Shown here piece after piece: positions 22,520 to 33,719 of a stretch of DNA of 64,000 bases. This DNA is from Tridacna crocea. Its lineage: Eukaryota > Mollusca > Bivalvia > Cardiida > Cardiidae. The first letter of the stretch is position 1; every line of letters begins with the position of its first letter. The DNA lies in contig OX031060.1 of assembly GCA_943736015.1 (NCBI GenBank), forward strand, positions 21,467,231-21,531,230, in the 5' to 3' direction. Below the pieces are notes generated by a model. That model was not told where the DNA came from. It saw only the letters and a list, made by a program, of their open reading frames with translations, and made no database searches. A program made the translations under genes and the position numbers.

Positions 22520-23045
22520 AGGTGGGTATTTAGAATTTTCATATCAGACCAAATTAAAAAATATATATGTCACGAAAATTTATATGAAAAAACAATACAA
22601 ATCATCAGTAAATAAGAACCATAGAATTAAAAAAAAAACTTTTTGGTGGTATTCCCTTAAAAGGCTACTTAAGCTATTTTTATATTTCCCGCCAAAATCA
22701 AAAAGCAATGTGGGAATGTTAAGTGACTTGCACGTGACTTATGACTATTAAATTCCATAACATAACAAATATTTAAATATTTTCCATAATGTCTAGAACT
22801 TCGGATGCTATGTTTGAAGCTTCGTCTGTATGTTTCCGGTATGTAAATGAGAGAGTTGCTCATGTAAAAATAGACTGTGTTTCCCTTCAGTGGCCTGGCC
22901 TGTAGTAAATCTCTAATTTATCTAGCTGTCGTGTGATTTTCGACTACTTGGGTTTAATGAATGAAAATTATAAGGCTTTGGAAGTGCAAGGATGATATTT
23001 TTGTATTTTTTGTAAAGTTTTTTCCCAAAACCTGAAGGGCCACCT
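22520..23045 (+). mobile_element. Family H TTAA element, 526 bp
   Basis: Ends AGGTGG and CCACCT between TTAA at 22516-22519 and 23046-23049, inserted in family G. Contains TTAAAAGGCTACTTAAGC and a CACGTGACT block shared, in the opposite orientation, with 47131-48754. Confidence 0.82.
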
Positions 23046-23125
23046 TTAATCTTATTCGATATATTCACATGGTTTCTCTATCCATTAGGCATCCTACTGT
23101 CAAGGTACTTTACTCCTGACTCCTC

Positions 23126-23356
23126 TTAACTGACATTACCACATGACAGTATTTTAGACCGGTCTAAATTAAAAGGCTTTGCAGGCGATAAAATAAATGT
23201 GGCTGAAAAATTGAAATTTATTTTGGGACAGGTAGAAAACATTGTGGGAAAAGGAGAAAATGCTGGTTACCAGCAATTCCTCTTTTTCCCACAGTGTTTT
23301 CAAAAGGCTTCTTATACAGGGTCGTTTAAAGTCGGGATTGTGTGGCAAAGAGCTAA
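23126..23356 (-). mobile_element. Family A TTAA hairpin element in family G
   Basis: Left TTAA intact, right CTAA. Family G sequence (ACTCCTC before, CAAAGGGAGACCACCAAT after) is continuous across it by comparison with 4756-4777. Confidence 0.9.
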
Positions 23357-23415
23357 TGCTCAAAGGGAGACCACCAATACACAAATGATCTTAACTTTCT
23401 CATGAATACTCTCCC

Positions 23416-23645
23416 TTAACTCTTTACCACACAATCCCGACTTTTAACGACCCTAGAAAAAAATAGCCTTTCAAAACATTGTAGGAAAAGGAGAAAATGC
23501 TAGTTACCAGCATTTTCTCCTTTTCCTATAATGTTTTCTACCCTTTCCAGATCAAATTTCAGTTTTTAATTCACATTTATTTTGTCGTCTGCAGATGCTT
23601 TCAATTTGGACAAGTCTAAAATTTTGCCGTTTGGTAAAGAGTTAA
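23416..23645 (+). mobile_element. Family A TTAA hairpin element in family G
   Basis: Both TTAA ends intact. Flanks ATACTCTCCC and ACCAAAAAGGTATTCA are contiguous in the copy at 25700. Centre GTTACC is flipped relative to its orientation. Confidence 0.9.
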
Positions 23646-23795
23646 ACCAAAAAGGTATTCACTTGCTTATAAGTTGACTTTCAAGCCAGTATTTAAATAA
23701 CATGTCTCTTTTTCTTTCATGTTATTACAAACCATACAATGGTTTCTTTAACAAATACCACTTCAGTGTTCTCAATGCTTTGATTGCAAAATGTT

Positions 23796-24794
23796 GTACA
23801 TAACAACCATTATTTTCTGCTAGTAACAAGGAACATTCCCTTTGCCTTCCCCAGTATTTCTAAAGAGAGATTTTTCAAAGTTGTCTACAATAAATTTGTT
23901 TCTAGAGTAGATGAAGGTTTCAATCACCATAACATCCCTCTTCAAACCAAAATTTATCTGTCTCACAAATTGCAAATATTCTAATATAAATCATTAAGAA
24001 TAGCAGCAATACCAGATACCTTTGATAAACATGGGAAAACAAGTGCAAAATGTTAAAAGGGAGTTTTCATAAACTAAGTTAATTATTATGAAATAACATT
24101 GGATCCAAAATGTCCTTTCAACCTAATTCCTTGGATTCATCATCCTCATTCATCCAGTGCTTTCTACATAGTACCAGACCACCTGTGACCCTTTTTGCAC
24201 TTTATCAAGCAACAAACTACACTTGTCTAAATATAAAGCAATTGCACTGTTGCATGGGAATAAAGACTTTGGCCAGTTTAAGGTTCAAAGTTCATCATAG
24301 TGATGCATATAAGGATGTAAAAACTTGGTTTTCATTTCATATGTGACACTATTGACTGTACATGATTTAAAGAAGCACCTTTACTTGTTTTCAGCCAGCT
24401 TTGAGCCATTTTCTAACACATTTAATCCTTACTGAATAAAAATATTATCGTTCTTAATATTGTTAAGGAAATGAATGATACACAATTTAGAAATGTTTAT
24501 TATGTTTCAATAATTCAGCTCTTGTCTTTATCAAGAAACCTGACATAAAATTGATAAAATTGATGCCCTCTACATTTTGTGACCTTAGTTATACCACTAT
24601 CTTTAAATGAAAATTAAATCATTATCATTCTTGTGTCTTCATGCCAGGTGCTGCCCCTAATGGCTGCATAGTTGCACAGATAACCATGGATAGAAAATAC
24701 ATACTATGCTTTCCAAGCGCCTCTAAGCTATAAATCCAACTCTGTAAACCTTTCATTAACATTTTATGCTGCTGCTAGTTTTGAACAATACAGA
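23796..24794. other. Intronic sequence, about 1 kb, nothing recognised
   Basis: Unique AT-rich DNA; the 78-codon plus frame at 24110-24346 has no splice context or familiar protein pattern. Confidence 0.5.
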
Positions 24795-25022
24795 TTAACC
24801 CATTACCACACAATCCCTACTATTGACGCCCCTTAGAAAGAAGCCTTTTGAAAACACTGCGGGAAAAGGAGAAAATGCTGGTAACCAGCATTTTCTCCTT
24901 TTCCCAGTGTTCTCTACCCTTCCCAGAACAAATTTCAATTTTTCAGTCACCTTTATTTTGTCGTCTGCAAATGCTTTCAATTTGGAGCAGTCTAAATTTT
25001 TCTCATGTGGTAAAAGAGTTAA
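24795..25022 (+). mobile_element. Family A TTAA hairpin element, full length
   Basis: Both TTAA ends. The right core arm lacks four bases (TTCCCAGTGTTC). Confidence 0.9.
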
Positions 25023-25309
25023 AAACTAGAACCGTGATGTGAAAATATAAATGTTACTCTGTTTTTTTATTTATCTCGTCAGCCCTCATCATTTTAAACT
25101 GGTTATTCCCAAAAAAGACAATAATACAAACTGATAGTGAAACATTTATCAAGTCAGTAATATCTCTTTTGTTGCTTCTAGTTTTACTTGAGGACTATCC
25201 TTCAAATTTCTTTATCCTGTATACCATATTTCTTGATTATTTACCCATGTATCAACATGGATGACCAATATCTGAACAATCACAAACACAAGGAAATGTT
25301 ACAGAGCTT

Positions 25310-25868
25310 TTGTGGTATTTGTCGAAGACAATACTACTATGAATTCAATATTAAATTTCGAAGATCATGTATCATATTTTATGCAAAGCCGAAGGAAAAA
25401 ACCCAATTAAACTCAATTTTTCTCAGACAAATAAATGTTTTAGAAGACATCGGATATATATATTTGGAAATGGAATATTGAAATACATTGTGTGAGGCCA
25501 TCAATAGTGGAAATACTAATTTTTGATTGAAAATATCTTCACTCACTCATAGCCTTCTACTGGCAAGATGATACAAAAATTTTATTCCATATATGCTCTC
25601 TCTACCTGTCAAGCATCCTACTGTCAAAGGGCATTACTACTGACTTCTCCTTATGATCCAAGAGAGACCACCAATACACAAACGATCCTTAGTTTGTCAT
25701 GAATACTCTCCCTTCGACCAAAAAAGTAGTCATTTGCATATGAGGTTGGCTTTCAAGCCGATATTCCTTTTTTCTCTCAAATCATTAATTCAATACAAGG
25801 GCTTAATTCTGCGACAAATACCACTTCAGCCTTCTCAACGCTTTGATTTTTCCCTGGCGTTGGAGATT
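25310..25868 (+). repeat. Family G repeat with internal deletion
   Basis: TTTGTCGAAGACAATACTAC to CTCAACGCTTTGATTTTTCC; the middle part around the TGGGCATGAATATTTATAGA block is missing. Confidence 0.68.
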
Positions 25869-25872
25869 TATC

Positions 25873-26100
25873 TTAACCCTTTACCCATAAGGCATTTCTA
25901 TGGTACCTCTAATTGATCCTAAATAACAGCAAGGATGAAGCCATTTCTTTTGTGTATATGACACCTTCTAATAACATAGAAAACATTGTAGCAAAAGGTG
26001 AAATTGCTCGTTCCGAGCAATTTCACCTTTTGCCACAATGTGTTCCAAAGGTTCCTACAAGCAATGCGTAGAAATGAGTATCTATGGAGTAAAGGGTTAA
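25873..26100 (+). mobile_element. Family B TTAA hairpin element, best copy
   Basis: TTAA at both ends, TTTACCCATAAGGCATTTCT at left and GAGTATCTATGGAGTAAAGG at right. Core centre GCTCGTTCCGAGC. Confidence 0.92.
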
Positions 26101-26167
26101 ACTGTTTGAACTGGTGAAAAATGATATTCTAAGATGAAATGCAAATTCAGTTCCATAATCACAGTGC

Positions 26168-26430
26168 AAGAAAATCGTGGTAAAATCTGTGACATTCCAT
26201 GCAGAGTGATATCATTCTGCTTAGAGTAAGTTAGTGAGTTATTCAATAGAACAAAGTTTTTATCCGAGTTTTTACTCTTAGAATGAATTTGTTTTCCTTT
26301 CATAAAGAATTGGTCATGTTAGAATCCAAATCATCTTCTTTCTATCACTCATTATAAACCATGTTGCAACTTATGAGGCACAATGAATAAACTAATTGAG
26401 CTATTGCCCTCGTGGATTATTTATTGCTGT
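26168..26430 (+). repeat. Family F repeat, partial
   Basis: Matches 10388-10735 in order (GGTAAAATCTGTGACATTCC, TCATCTTCTTTCTATCA, TATGAGGCACAATGAATAAA, CTCGTGGATTATTTATTG) and lacks the final stem. Confidence 0.62.
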
Positions 26431-26687
26431 AAATTCTTCATATTTGGTATCTAATCAAATAATTTTCTTGGAATAATTTGCAATATAGACCATGAATAAA
26501 AGTTAAATTCACAAAGTACATGTTGAACAAATCAAGAAATTGCTTATCATAATGTTTTCAATAGTGGCATAGTTTCACCCTGAAATAGTGATGAAATAAT
26601 CAAATCACTCTGGTTTCCCCCAAAGTATGGCGTCCTACAAAGTAGACAACTGTTACAACTATTCAGGATGATGCAAAAAAAATCTGG

Positions 26688-26850
26688 TTAACCCTTTACC
26701 AAACAATCCCTGGTTTTTACAACCCTGAAATACATGCCTTTTGAGAACTTTGTGAAAAAAGGAGAAAATGCTGGACATTTTGTCATCTGCAAGTCTTTTC
26801 AATTTGGACAAGTCTAAAATTTTGCCATTTGGTAAAGGCTAAAGGGTTAA
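26688..26850 (+). mobile_element. Family A internal-deletion derivative
   Basis: 163 bp with both TTAA ends; after GGAGAAAATGCTGG it jumps to ACATTTTGTCATCTGCAAG, removing the right core arm and part of the right flank. Confidence 0.88.
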
Positions 26851-26924
26851 ACAATGTGGCCAAAAACTAGTGGAATTTCTTGCATAGTTTCTGCCTAAAT
26901 ACTTTGTTTGACGTGATGGTATTA

Positions 26925-27101
26925 CCTCAACCCTACCACACAATGCAATGTTGTAGAAACACTGAGGAAAAGAAAGGTTTTTGAAAACCTTGTTCGGAAA
27001 GGAAGAAAAAGCAGATTACCATCATTTAGGCAACATTTGTCATTGGCAAATGCTTTCGATTTTGACATGTCTAGAAATTTATTGCGTGGTAAAAAATTAA
27101 A
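26925..27101 (+). mobile_element. Family A, decayed
   Basis: TCAACCCTACCACACAATGC to GCGTGGTAAAAAATTAA; core reduced. Confidence 0.6.
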
Positions 27102-28324
27102 TTATTAACGTTTTGTCTCATCCTTAAAATAATGCCACCTTTTCCAATTTTCTCACTGCCTGCAATATTAATGAAATTAAAAAAAACTCAGCTGGGCATG
27201 AGCACAAGTTTTCAAAGCATGAAACCTTGTACTGACCAGCAATTCTCCAGAAAACTACCTGAACAAGTGAGTCTGCAAAAAACACAGACTAGAATCTTTT
27301 AAAGATCTAGTGGGGTAAAATGAGAATATATAAAACATTCAGTCATTGCCTGCCGCCAGCTGACAGGTCTAATTGTCTGCCATCACCATACAGGACTTAT
27401 ACAGTATCCAGTAAAAAGTTAATGCTTGAACAAGAGCCTGACAAAAAGCAGAGACCTGCGATATGCAATTATTTCGTGAAGTCTAAAGAATGCTGAACAG
27501 TCTTTGTAACTTATTTTTGTATGACTGGAGCCTGAACATTGTACATATGGAATAACTCATGATTTAGTACAATTAACCTAGGAAAACAAAAACACAGATT
27601 AACAATATCTCTTGCTGAAAGGAGAACATCATCATGCACTATTGGCATTCTTGCACAAGAACCCAAGGAAAATAAATAACTTCAAAACAAACATTATGCA
27701 CAGGTTCATAAGCCACCCATCTTGCATCAACATCAGCCAGAAGAATTATGATCACCCTGTAACATTTTAATCCTGTACCATACAGGCTATCTCTCTAAAA
27801 TTCTGTATGAAATGGAAACTCCTTTTCATCAGTATGGAAAACCTGTGAAAGGCAGTTTCTTCTTTCCCACATTGTTTTCAAGCACTGTCAACTTTAGGGG
27901 CCAAAAATGTCATATCTGTGTAAAGCAGGCAATAAAATAGAATGGATTTTCCACACTTGAAAAAGAGAACAATAATTCCAAATTTAAAACCATTTGGTCA
28001 AAATGATTTGAATGTGAACATCCATGACTAGAGACCAAGCTGTCTACAGTCTGATCTTGACCTATGCTGAGCACAATAAAATCACCCATGGACAAAAAGA
28101 GCTTTTCTCTAAATAAATGTTTGTTCATTCATATTATTTCACCTTTGAAGAACTTTGTAAAAGATTGTTATATACCATTTGGTGACTATGGAGGCCTTAA
28201 TTGAGAGATAACTGCTAAAATCATAGGAACAAAATGGAGAAATGGCTTGTCTGGGCACTAGGGTATGACTAAGGACATGAGTATGGGTACAGACGTTCCT
28301 AGTTGAGGCGGCAACCATAACTGT
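27102..28324. other. Intronic sequence, about 1.2 kb
   Basis: Mostly unique. A family J arm (ACAGTCTGATCTTGACCTAT) lies at 28047-28066 and a worn hairpin remnant near 27855-27880. No exon seen. Confidence 0.5.
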
Positions 28325-28523
28325 CAAGCCTTTCCAAAGTGGCAATATCTTAGACTTGCAGACAACAATATTTATATGAGGCATAATATTAGATTTGAAT
28401 CCAATAGTCTAGAAAACATGGTGGAAAAAGGAGAAAATGCTACTTGCCACTATTTTCTTTTCATTTTTAACACACTTACTTCTTTGGGGTGTTAAAACCC
28501 AGCATTGTTTGGTAAAGGGTTAA
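28325..28523 (-). mobile_element. Family A, decayed left half
   Basis: AATATCTTAGACTTGCAGAC through a shortened core to GCATTGTTTGGTAAAGGGTT-AA; shares its right TTAA with the next copy. Confidence 0.65.
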
Positions 28524-28741
28524 CTCCTTACCATACAATCCTGACTTAACACACCTGGGAAAGAAGCCTTTTGAAAACATTTTGGGAAAAGGAGAAAATG
28601 CTGGTAACCAGCATTTTCTCCTTTTACCCACAATGTTTTCTACCCTTCTCAAAACAAATTTTTGAGCAATGTTTATTTTGCCGTCTGCAATTGCCTTCAA
28701 TTTGGACCAGTGTCAAATTTTATTAATTGGTAAAGAGTTAA
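28520..28741 (+). mobile_element. Family A TTAA hairpin element
   Basis: Begins in the TTAA of the preceding copy. The core has one extra base in the right arm (CTTTTACCCACAATG). Confidence 0.9.
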
Positions 28742-29400
28742 GGTATGTGATAATATAACATAATTGACACTAGAGAACTTGGCTTTTCCCTCAGTTTTGC
28801 TGCTGAAGGTACTTGTAAAACCCATTTAATCTTGGAATCTTCAACTTTTAACCATACACAACAACTCTTTTGGCAATTATTTTGGAGACACACATTTAAA
28901 AAGATTTTGATTATGTATCATTTTATGATGTATTTATCTGTTCAGACATTGTCACTTTACTGTTAGAACAGAAAGTACTAACTACACTTTAAAAAGATTT
29001 TGACTGTATCATTTAATGATGTATTTGCTCAGATAATGTCATCTTACTGTAATAGCAGAAAGAAGTACACAATCTACACTCTAAAACAAAGTTGTGACTT
29101 AGGACTTAGAATCCTAGAATCATATTGATGAGCATGTACTGACGGAACCAATGCATGGATAAAAACATTTCAATTTACATTTTATTAAATATTTTTCATG
29201 TGGTAGGTGGGACTTCATGTCTAATGGGCCAGGATAAGAAATTTCACAGACAAATAGGGCAAGTAGGAGATATCAAACATTCTTTTCATAATTTACATAC
29301 AAATCAAGTGTTCTGCCTAGGCAGGAATTCTGAAACATCGTCCCTTCGAGTCACACAAATGTCCCACCATGATACACCAAGGAAAGGCTCTAAATGTTGG
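28742..29400. other. Intronic sequence with a small direct duplication
   Basis: AAAAAGATTTTGA...ATCATTT(T/A)ATGATGTATTT occurs at about 28898 and 28991 (period about 93 bp). Nothing else recognised. Confidence 0.5.
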
Positions 29401-29402
29401 TA

Positions 29403-30877
29403 CAGTGGATTCCACTTAATTGCAACCCTGTTTATCGGGATTTTCGGTTATTTGCAACATTTGGTCCAGCACCGATCCATTTCCTACTTAGACAACGTAA
29501 ATTTCAACGCTTAATCGGGATCCCATAAATAGAACATTTCGGTTTTTTGCAACGAAAAATTAGCACATGATTCAAAATTCTAGTGTTTATTAGCAATTCC
29601 ATGGGATAAGAAAAATTTCAATCTGTCCGGGGAAAAAAAAGGTTACTCAAAAAGATAAAAGTCAAATTTCAATACGTACAGAGAATCGCAGATTAAAAAC
29701 TAATGTAGCAGTATACAAACGACAAGTCCGACATGATCCGTTTTCATAATTTAATCATTAAAGATAAAAATTCTTGGCGTATTTTCATTTAAGAAAGTGT
29801 AATAACGGTTACAAAACATCTGCAAATGGCTGACATTCTGAATATGAAGCTTCACTGGTTGCCGATTTTCAAACTATTGGACGGTTACGCGAGACTTCGG
29901 GTACCAGGCTGTACATCCACCACCAAGAGCACTGATGAATAAAATGGTAATTTTAGGGCAGGAAAAATGGCGAAAAGATGACTACATGTACTTAAATCTT
30001 GTCTTGGTATAAGTCGGGGGAAAAAAAACGAACATAGACGTTCTATGATCAGACTACACATTCTGTGCAGTCCGATCTTTATCTACGCTCCCCGAAAGCA
30101 ACTGCAGACGAATTCGGCACTTTACCCGTTACAAGAAAGACCGATCGATCGATCGATCACCAATCAGATAATTACATCCTGGGAAAAAAAAACTTAACTG
30201 TTTGCTAGTGTCTCGTTGATAATCCAATTCGTGACAAACAATTTGACTACAGGCGTGAAAGTAAGGTGTACCGAATGTAAACTGTGAAAAACACAGAAAA
30301 CCGTTTCTTGTTTAGGTCTGCTTTGAATGGTATGGCCTAAATTCATGCGTTAAAATAGAATCGTCTGCGCGGCAATCAGTCTATGACGTCACACAAAATT
30401 TACCCACACATTCAACCTAACAGTGGCGAATCAGGGTTTATACAGGTGCACAGTACACGATCATGTTGTGTAAGAATGTACACATGGAGTAAATGTTAGA
30501 TAACCGGAAACTGGAGATATGCGTCGAAACCTGTGTTGACAAAAAGTTTGTGTTAAATTTTATGTCAAACGAAGCATCACCATGGCTAGCAGCCAGGATC
30601 GTTTCTGGTGCTTTGTGCACTTGATAGGTAGATAAAGTAAGCAAACAAATGATTTTTTTAAAACTTGTTTAGTTTGAAATACACATATCTAAAAAATTAT
30701 GAACATTAATCAAATGATCGGGATGCAAGAGCTGACTGTCAGTCATTAGAACGAAACGATCGTCTGCAACTCTGGTGTGACTTCCGGTCTGAAAAGAGCC
30801 ATCGGATTATCGGGCCGACCGCTTATTCGCAATATTTTCTCTGACAAATAGGACTTGCAAATAAGTGGAATCTACTG
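29403..30877. mobile_element. Pogo/Tigger-like non-autonomous element, 1.47 kb
   Basis: Terminal repeats CAGTGGATTCCACTTAATTG and its near complement TAAGTGGAATCTACTG, flanked by TA at 29401 and 30878, the duplication made by Tc1/mariner-type elements. Subterminal ATCGGGATTTTCGG and CGGATTATCGGGCCG also face each other. The interior has no transposase frame; it holds a (GATC)n run at 30141-30158, CpG-rich blocks and a family J copy at 30037-30112. Confidence 0.8.
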
Positions 30878-31108
30878 TATTTTAAAATGTATAATTAGTC
30901 TTAAGTGTATTCATCTCACATGTCTTATAAAAATAACCCGTCTTGTTGTGAGTTTTGGGGATAACTGTATGTATATAATCCAAGGCAAATCAATTCATGT
31001 TTTCTGTCCATAGCTGAGCAAGGTCTTTGTAAGCAAATGCAAATTACCAGTTTTTGCATAGTATTTTTTGTTAACCTGGAATAGTAGTTGAGTCTATCTT
31101 AAACCTTA

Positions 31109-31318
31109 TTAACCATTTACAACAGAATGCCTGTGAAAGAAGCCTGTTGAAAAAATATAGGGAGAGGAGAAAACACTGGTGGCCAGCATTTTCTCCTTTT
31201 CTAAAAATGTTTTCTACCAAGTCAAATAATAAATGCACCATTTGGGCCAAAATCCAACTGTCGTCTACAATGCTTTCAATTTGGGTAAGGCTAAAACTTT
31301 GTTGTCTTGTAACTGAAT
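31109..31318 (+). mobile_element. Family A, decayed
   Basis: TTAACCATTTACAACAGAAT to GTTGTCTTGTAACTGAAT; GGTGCAA-like subfamily (GCACCATTTGGGCCAAAAT). Confidence 0.75.
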
Positions 31319-31339
31319 AGAATGACCCTAAAACTTGAA

Positions 31340-31568
31340 TTAACCCATTACCACACAATCCCTACTTTTGACGCCCCTGAGAAAGAAGCCTTTTGAAAAC
31401 ACTGTAGGAAAAGGAGAAAATGCTGGTAACCAGCATTTTCTCCTTTTCCCACAGTGTTTTCTACCCTTCCCAGAACAAATTTCAATTTTTCTTTCACCTT
31501 TATTTTGTTGTCTGCAAATGCTTTCAATTTGAACCAGTCTAAAATTTTGTCGTGTGGTAAAGAGTTAA
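31340..31568 (+). mobile_element. Family A TTAA hairpin element, full length
   Basis: 229 bp, both TTAA ends, core with one mismatch (TGTAGG against CCCACA). Very similar to the copies at 7770, 35473 and 37405. Confidence 0.93.
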
Positions 31569-32197
31569 GCACTGAATAAGAACAATTTTCTAACAATCTG
31601 AAAGTTAAATATAGCATTACAATCAGAAGAGAGAAAAGATATGATATTTTGGAAACAGCTGTGAGATTTCAGCTTCTACTCCATCAGGACAAATTATGGA
31701 TAGTACATTATCTTTCTAGTTACTTGTTTTTACCTTCCACATGAGGTGCATATTATAACAGGTCTCTGAGGTAATCAGGAAAAGGCAGGGAAGAATAACA
31801 ATAGTCAAAATTTGGATAGCACTTGCCTCTGTCCTCTGTTGTGTGTTGTAAACTATGTTACTATGTTAGAATGATTTTTGCACAAAGGCAAACAAAAAGA
31901 AACTACAATAGTCTGTTGAATATGATCAAAGCTGAGGACTGGGAATTTTTCACTTTATTTCAAATGCAAAACTTATTCTGACACATGAAAAGAAATTGGG
32001 AAAAGAAGCAGTAATAACCATTTCCTCTTACAAGTCACAAAAAAATTAATGTTCCTTTTAACCCAATGTTTCAGAAAGCCTTCTATTCCATGGAAATGAA
32101 GTCGTATATTGTTTATTAATTTAACCCTTTTATATCTATGTATAAAGTTAACATGCACATGCAAATTATAAGGTGGGTGAGATGAGACTGAAATGGC
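31569..32197. other. Intronic sequence, nothing recognised
   Basis: About 630 bp of unique sequence. Confidence 0.5.
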
Positions 32198-32419
32198 ACA
32201 AAAACCCTTTACCAAACAGCAGATTTGAGACTGGTCTAACTTGAAAGTATTTGCAGATGACAGCTAAATTATTGCTCAAATGGTGAGATTTGTCTGACAG
32301 GATAAAAATCACTGTTTGAAAAAAAGGAGACATGCTAGTTTGACTCCTTTTCCAACAATTTTTTCAAGATGCTCCTTCCCCAGAATTGTTAAAGAATGGC
32401 ATTGCTTGGTATAATATTA
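32198..32419 (-). mobile_element. Family A, decayed
   Basis: ACCCTTTACCAAACAGCAGA to GCTTGGTATAATATTAA; GGTG subfamily (TTGCTCAAATGGTGAGATTT). The core is heavily mutated. Confidence 0.7.
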
Positions 32420-33236
32420 ATACAGGCACACAGTATTTGGGAATACATTATGCAGTTAGGAAGCCTGAATTTAGATTTCACTGGTTAAACCAACCCAAAA
32501 CGTCCATGGCCAAAACACATGTCCACCAGAAAAACATGATTTTTTTTGGTAAAGGGGAAATTAAACATTTCAAGCTTTCCGATGTGTTTATCATAATGTT
32601 GTATTGGGTCCCTAACTAACACTAATACCTTGGAGACAACACCACAGGGTGACAAGATACTACCTGACTTCGAAAACCTTCTGTCATAACACACTAGTTG
32701 CTAGACCTGACTTGTGCTTGCTTCTTCCTTGTTGAGCATGAATGTTTTGACTGACTGTCATTCATTCTTAGAGGCAGTAAGAGAGAATTGTACACAGCTA
32801 AATTCTTATTTTAGAACGTAATTGGTGGTATCACCTTGGTAAGTGTACTGTTTGAACTGTTTGTATTAGAAGGCTGTTAAAGTATGTGTGTTCTTTCACT
32901 CCTTTTCCAATCATCTGACATACATTAAAATTGGCAAAAAAAAAAATGATACACAGTAAGGTAAGTTAGCAGTTGCTTGCAACATATGTCTGATTGAGTT
33001 TCAAACTGACAAGCAACTCCATATTTGATAGGATAAGTTGTCTTTAAGACTAGTTCTGTCTCTAGATTAGTTCTTACAGTGGTGTCTTCTATTTTTTATA
33101 GTATTTCATTTAAAAAAGCTTATGGTCCACATATTAACAGATGACAGTTTATTAAAGCATTCGCTCACTTCAGCAAATTCTTTGACTGAGCACTAAGAAA
33201 CAAATGTCTGGGAAAAAAATATCTTCCTAAAATACA
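32420..33236. other. Intronic sequence, about 0.8 kb
   Basis: Unique sequence on the downstream side of the candidate exon (gene orientation). No further exon supported. Confidence 0.5.
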
Positions 33237-33467
33237 TTAACCCTTTACCAGATGACAAATTTGTAGACTTGTCCAAATTGAAAGCGATTGCAGACGACAA
33301 TTTCAATGTGGCTCAAAAGGTGTTATTTTTCTTTCATAGGATAGAAAACATTGTGGGAAAAGGAGAAAATGCTGGTTACCAGCATTTTCTCCTTTTCCTA
33401 CAATGTCTTAAAAAAAGGCTCCTTTCCCAGGGTTGTTAAAAAGCAGCATTATGCGGTAAAGGGTTAA
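33237..33467 (-). mobile_element. Family A, GGTG subfamily
   Basis: Both TTAA ends; arm CAATTTCAATGTGGCTCAAA then AGGTG. Core nearly perfect. Confidence 0.91.
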
Positions 33468-33584
33468 ACCTTTTTATATACATTTCCATGAAAGTCCCAC
33501 AGCCCTCTTCATGTATCACAGTAGAATAAATAGATCTAGTTAAAACTATATTTGAAAAAAATATATATATATATAAATACTTAC

Positions 33585-33698
33585 ATTTTTCAATACAAAA
33601 ATGCCAAAACCAAGAATTCCAGCCATCATACATAAAAACACCAGAGTTAGGAGCAAGGTCAGGGCAGATATGAGTGACATAAGATCCTCAACACCCAT
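33585..33698 (-). CDS. Candidate alternative first coding exon with a membrane segment
   Basis: Seen: an ATG at 33698-33696 in favourable context (AAA before, G after), a TAG in the same frame 12 bases upstream, 38 open codons, then AAAAAT|GTAAGTATT, a near-consensus donor. The peptide starts MGVEDLMSLISAL; residues about 7-36 are strongly hydrophobic, so it could be a signal anchor or membrane helix. The exon ends in phase 0, the phase of the next dystrophin exon on this strand (14263). It matches none of the repeat families in the window, and about 1.75 kb on its upstream side (33720-35470) is free of hairpin elements. Inferred: an internal-promoter first exon of a short dystrophin isoform, as dystrophin genes of vertebrates and insects have, or the first exon of a nested gene. 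No transcript evidence is available; chance cannot be excluded. Confidence 0.45.
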
Positions 33699-33719
33699 TT
33701 TCCAGTGCTATTTAAATTA

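Larger units (their letters stand above)
22305..23795 (+). repeat. Family G repeat split by three TTAA insertions
   Basis: Family G sequence lies at 22305-22515, 23050-23125, 23357-23415 and 23646-23795. In order it is broken by an H element and two A elements. Joined in order, the pieces follow the uninterrupted copy at 54398-55148. Confidence 0.75.

Noticed and set aside
29155..29514. 119-codon plus-strand frame
   Set aside because: Its last third lies in the terminal repeat of the pogo-like element; no recognisable protein.
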